Program-made: the position numbers and the translations under genes
Origin: an uncultured Lachnospiraceae bacterium
Lineage (GTDB): Bacteria; Bacillota; Clostridia; Lachnospirales; Lachnospiraceae
Assembly (NCBI GenBank): GCA_947630485.1
Contig: CANRHU010000021.1
Coordinates: 1 to 46,553, forward strand
Length of the DNA: 46,553 nt
Reading direction: 5' to 3'
Part shown: positions 44,103-46,553 of the stretch, in pieces
How the letters are laid out: each line of letters starts with the position of its first letter
Numbering within the stretch: position 1 is the first letter of the stretch
The notes under the pieces: generated by a model
Told to the model about the DNA's origin: nothing
The model's database searches: none
Seen by the model: the letters and a program-made list of their open reading frames with translations, nothing else

Positions 44103-44106
44103 GCCG

Positions 44107-45564
44107 TCACAGCTTCTTAAAGAATCCATAGATGAGCGGCGCCGCAATCAGCCCCGACAGTGTGTCCGCTATTGCCTGCGACATCTGGATTCCGGGAATT
44201 CCGAAGAGTCGGCTGGTGATCAGGAGAACCGGGATAAACAGCAGTCCGCTGCGTATGCTGGACAGGAAAATAGCCCGGCCGCTCTTTCCGATACTTTGGA
44301 ATAACATATTGCCGCTCAGGCAAAGCGGCATGAACAGGAGTGCGGCGCACTGCATCCTTAGCGCCGGAATGCCCACAGCAATCACATCCGGATCGTCCCG
44401 AAAGATTCGGATGATTGGTTCGGAGAATGTAAAACCGATGATGGCCATCACCGCCATCATGCCGGTGGAGAACAGCCACGTGAAGCGCCAGGCCTCTTTC
44501 ACCCGGTCATAGCGGCCCGCCCCGTAGTTGAACGCACTGACAGGCTGAAAGCCCTGGCCGATGCCGATGCCGACGCAGAACAGGAAATTCACAACCCTCG
44601 ATACGATGCTCATAGCTGCAATGACCGCGTCCGCTATATCTGCGGCGCTGTACGCAGCCGCACATTGGTTCAGGATCATTACCGAGATGCTGGTCAGCCC
44701 CTGCCGCATCATGCTGGGACAGCCAACGACGATGATATCCCGGACATATGTGAGAATTCCTGGGGCGGCGTTGTCGGCTGCGGGCCGGCGCGCTGCCTGG
44801 GCGGGGATTGCGTCGATATCGCCGCTGTCTGTATATCGGTATAAGCGCGTCTGCCGAAGGATATGACGCGGATGGAAATTCGTCTGTACTTTCTTCCTTA
44901 TAAAAGGCATCAGCAGGATCACAAAGCTTATATACTGGGAGACGGCCGTCGAAAGTCCTGCTCCCGCGATCCCCATATGAAAATGTTCAATCAGCAGATA
45001 ATCTCCGAAGATATTCAAAATCCCGCCGGAGCCGAGACCGATCATGGCGAAGACGGCTTTGCCCTCATAGCGCAGGATATTGTTCATGACGCAGCCTGCC
45101 GCCATGGCCGGCGCGGCGATCAGGATGTATGTACTGTAAATTCTGGCGTAGGGCAGGATGGAATCTGTGCTGCCTAAAAGGTACATGAGCGGGCGGATGA
45201 AGACGATTCCCAGTATTGTGATTCCGAGTCCGCACAGCAGTGACAGATAGAAGCTGGCAGCCGCGTAGGTCTGCGCTTCTTTAATGTGTTTCTGTCCCAG
45301 CTGCCGGCTTAAGCAGCTGCCGGCGCCCTGGCCGAACATGAAGCCAAAGGCCTGGATAATGGCCATCAGAGCGAACACGATTCCCACGGCCCCGCTGGCA
45401 CTGGTGCCAAGGGTGCTGACGAAATACGTATCGGCCATATTATAGACATTGGTGACCAGCATGCTGATGGTGGTAGGCAGCCCCAGCGTCAGGATCAGAC
45501 GGTGGACGGGTGTGCGCGTCATGCGCTCATACTGGCGGTCAGAGATATTTCCCGAAGATTTCAT
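44107..45564 (-). CDS. MATE-family efflux transporter (third of three)
   Basis: The 485-residue transporter has the LGLPTTISMLVTNVYNMADTYFV opening and 12 helices, close to the family of the 37865 gene. The central loop (about 222-262) is enlarged with a hydrophilic stretch rich in Arg, Asp and Ala that links the two halves. AAAGGAG lies upstream of ATG 45564. Substrate unknown. Confidence 0.93.
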   Translation of the reverse strand: MKSSGNISDRQYERMTRTPVHRLILTLGLPTTISMLVTNVYNMADTYFVSTLGTSASGAVGIVFALMAIIQAFGFMFGQGAGSCLSRQLGQKHIKEAQTYAAASFYLSLLCGLGITILGIVFIRPLMYLLGSTDSILPYARIYSTYILIAAPAMAAGCVMNNILRYEGKAVFAMIGLGSGGILNIFGDYLLIEHFHMGIAGAGLSTAVSQYISFVILLMPFIRKKVQTNFHPRHILRQTRLYRYTDSGDIDAIPAQAARRPAADNAAPGILTYVRDIIVVGCPSMMRQGLTSISVMILNQCAAAYSAADIADAVIAAMSIVSRVVNFLFCVGIGIGQGFQPVSAFNYGAGRYDRVKEAWRFTWLFSTGMMAVMAIIGFTFSEPIIRIFRDDPDVIAVGIPALRMQCAALLFMPLCLSGNMLFQSIGKSGRAIFLSSIRSGLLFIPVLLITSRLFGIPGIQMSQAIADTLSGLIAAPLIYGFFKKL

Positions 45565-45927
45565 GGATCAATCAACTCCTTTTGAGATATTTTGGCAGTT
45601 GGCGTTTGAATTGTCAAGTACAAAAATGAGGCTCTAAGAGAATAATATACGAAGGTTGACAGAAGGGTGAAAGGTGGAAGAGTTATGGGGCGGACAGGGA
45701 CAGCGGAAGCCGGAGATACGGGGAAAATGGCCGCCCGCAACCGCCGGTTGACACATTTCCAAGCCAACTTTCTTGTCTGCAACCTGAAATTCTGTTAAAT
45801 TTACGGCATGGCAGATACAGGGAATCCGGGTTCGAAGCCGGGGAAAGCGCAAAGCTGCCGGCCTGCGGCGTGAGCCGGCAAAGCGCCGTGCTTCTGTCAA
45901 ATTAAGACCAATATGGAGGGGACAAAA
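45565..45927. other. Intergenic region with promoter candidates and a hairpin
   Basis: No credible gene. A perfect TTGACA is at 45748-45753 with no fitting -10, and TTGTCT-17-TAAATT at 45773-45801 is a modest promoter towards the XRE fragment. TGCCGGC pairs with GCCGGCA at about 45856-45880, giving a leader hairpin. Confidence 0.45.
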
Positions 45928-46056
45928 GTGATATTAGCGGAAAAGATTATGAACCTGCGCAAGAAGAACGGCTGGTCGCAGGAGGAACTGGCGGCGAAGC
46001 TGAACGTGTCGCGGCAGTCGGTGTCCAAATGGGAGAGCGCTGTTTCACATAGTTAA
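45928..46056 (+). pseudogene. XRE-family regulator truncated after its helix-turn-helix
   Basis: The GTG at 45928, 7 bases after GGAGGGG, starts a 42-residue peptide that matches the first 38 residues of XRE repressors (LRKKNGWSQEELAAKLNVS then RQSVSKWES), then diverges and stops. The normal protein continues for at least 25 more residues of the HTH domain and usually a C-terminal domain. The break at about 46040 coincides with a drop in GC content, so a foreign segment has replaced the rest of the gene. A free HTH of this size is unlikely to fold stably. Confidence 0.8.
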
Positions 46057-46158
46057 AGATACCACACCAACAATCCACGCTTACAGTTCAAAATATGAGT
46101 TCAAATTAGACACCATTCAGAACCGATAATAATTCAAACTGTTTGCGGAGGGAACACC
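46057..46158. other. AT-rich junction segment
   Basis: It contains GTTCAAA-type short direct repeats (at about 46086, 46101 and 46134) and leads to a GGAGGG ribosome binding site. It may be the end of an inserted element. Confidence 0.35.
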
Positions 46159-46416
46159 ATGAATAAAATCATATCTTGTGAGTTCAATATCGACAGCGGC
46201 TGCGTGGAGATTTGCTTTTCCGATGGGTCAATTCTCGCCATCGACTGCGCTGCTGTGGAGAACGGCATCGAAACGACCATGAATGGACGATCAGAGTTGG
46301 ATTGGCTTGTCTACAATGCCCCGCTGGATTACGCTAAACTTGTTCTCAGCGGAGAGCTGGATGGATACCTGAAACGGGTATCCGGGCCATACAGCGGCAT
46401 CGGCTGGGAATCCTGA
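46159..46416 (+). CDS. DUF6061 family protein
   Basis: The 85-residue protein has the pattern I associate with DUF6061: ISCEFNIDSGCVEICFSDGS (4-23), an acidic AVENGIE segment, RSELDWLVYNAPLDYAKLVL and a C-terminal GYLK. Function unknown; the family is common on integrative elements of gut Firmicutes, consistent with the truncated neighbour and the intron. GCGGAGGG is upstream of ATG 46159. Confidence 0.8.
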   Translation: MNKIISCEFNIDSGCVEICFSDGSILAIDCAAVENGIETTMNGRSELDWLVYNAPLDYAKLVLSGELDGYLKRVSGPYSGIGWES

Positions 46417-46428
46417 AAATGTAGAAGT

Positions 46429-46474
46429 GCCCACCTCGGTCAGACTGAAATGTTTGACTGAGGTGGGCTTTTTC
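46429..46474 (+). terminator. Strong intrinsic terminator of the DUF6061 gene
   Basis: GCCCACCTCGGTCA (46429-46442) pairs with TGACTGAGGTGGGC (46455-46468) over 14 positions with one G-U, followed by TTTTT. It directly precedes the group II intron start. Confidence 0.93.
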
Positions 46475-46476
46475 TG

Positions 46477-46553
46477 GTGCGCCCGGCGGCGCACGTTTCT
46501 AACGGGTGAAAGTCCCGAATCCGCCCGGTAGTGGGAAGGATACAGCCGAAGGC
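46477..46553 (+). mobile_element. 5' end of a group II intron, cut by the window end
   Basis: The sequence begins GTGCG at 46477, the group II consensus, forms a GCGCC/GGCGC hairpin (46479-46492), then CGGG-TGAAAGT-CCCG (46502-46517), and later AGCCGAAGGC. GTGAAAGTC and GCCGAAGGC blocks are typical of domain I of bacterial group II introns. It lies 3 bases after the T-run of a terminator, a target preference known for group IIC introns, though the subclass is not proven. The reverse transcriptase ORF would be to the right. Confidence 0.75.

Overview
The window reads as a chromosomal stretch of an anaerobic Firmicute, most likely a gut Lachnospiraceae/Clostridia member. Evidence: AGGAGG-type ribosome binding sites before nearly every gene, tRNA genes without encoded CCA, a fused flavodiiron-rubredoxin-reductase protein, an iron-sulfur two-subunit serine dehydratase, and small families typical of Clostridia (DUF3783, DUF378, DUF1622, DUF4358, DHHW, DUF6061). 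Most of it is moderately GC-rich. The first ~570 bases and the last ~500 are AT-richer and contain broken or mobile sequence.

Layout. 1-575: AT-rich, gene-poor, with tandem hairpins. 576-2689: protein tyrosine phosphatase, sugar-phosphate isomerase/epimerase, a remnant of a Gfo/Idh oxidoreductase, and a DUF3783 protein. 2850-3044: promoter plus tRNA-Phe and tRNA-Gly. 3053-7447 (minus): CitMHS-type carboxylate transporter, OmpR-type regulator and hybrid histidine kinase. 7642-8829: iron alcohol dehydrogenase. 8836-14333: LRR protein, VWA-like protein and MoxR AAA+ ATPase, an uncharacterised module interrupted by an inverted LysR gene. 14448-17128: DUF378 protein, 39-bp tandem repeats, and a second two-component system. 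17153-20312: a promoter butted against a terminator-like hairpin, then a DEAD-box helicase and nagA. 20510-25543 (minus): an XRE-cupin regulator, potABCD and DUF1622, a polyamine uptake operon.

25803-28650: lactonase-like beta-propeller, aroC and rpiB. 28792-33158: SGNH hydrolase, DUF4358 lipoprotein, MBOAT acyltransferase and DHHW protein, predicted as an envelope O-acetylation machine. 33176-34789: sdaAB-sdaAA. 34889-37462 (minus): flavodiiron/rubredoxin/NADH oxidoreductase fusion for O2/NO scavenging. 37638-37790: 3' remnant of a glycerate kinase gene. 37865-45564: three MATE transporters, two alpha/beta hydrolases and a TlpA-like thioredoxin lipoprotein. 45928-46553: an XRE regulator cut off after its helix-turn-helix, a DUF6061 gene, a strong terminator, and directly after it what looks like the 5' end of a group II intron running off the window.

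The best leads for undescribed biology are the split MoxR/LRR/VWA module, the four-gene acetylation locus with its DUF4358 partner, the promoter-terminator leader before the helicase, the 39-bp tandem repeats, and the intron placed behind a terminator. Every function is inferred from recognisable sequence motifs; no database search was run.
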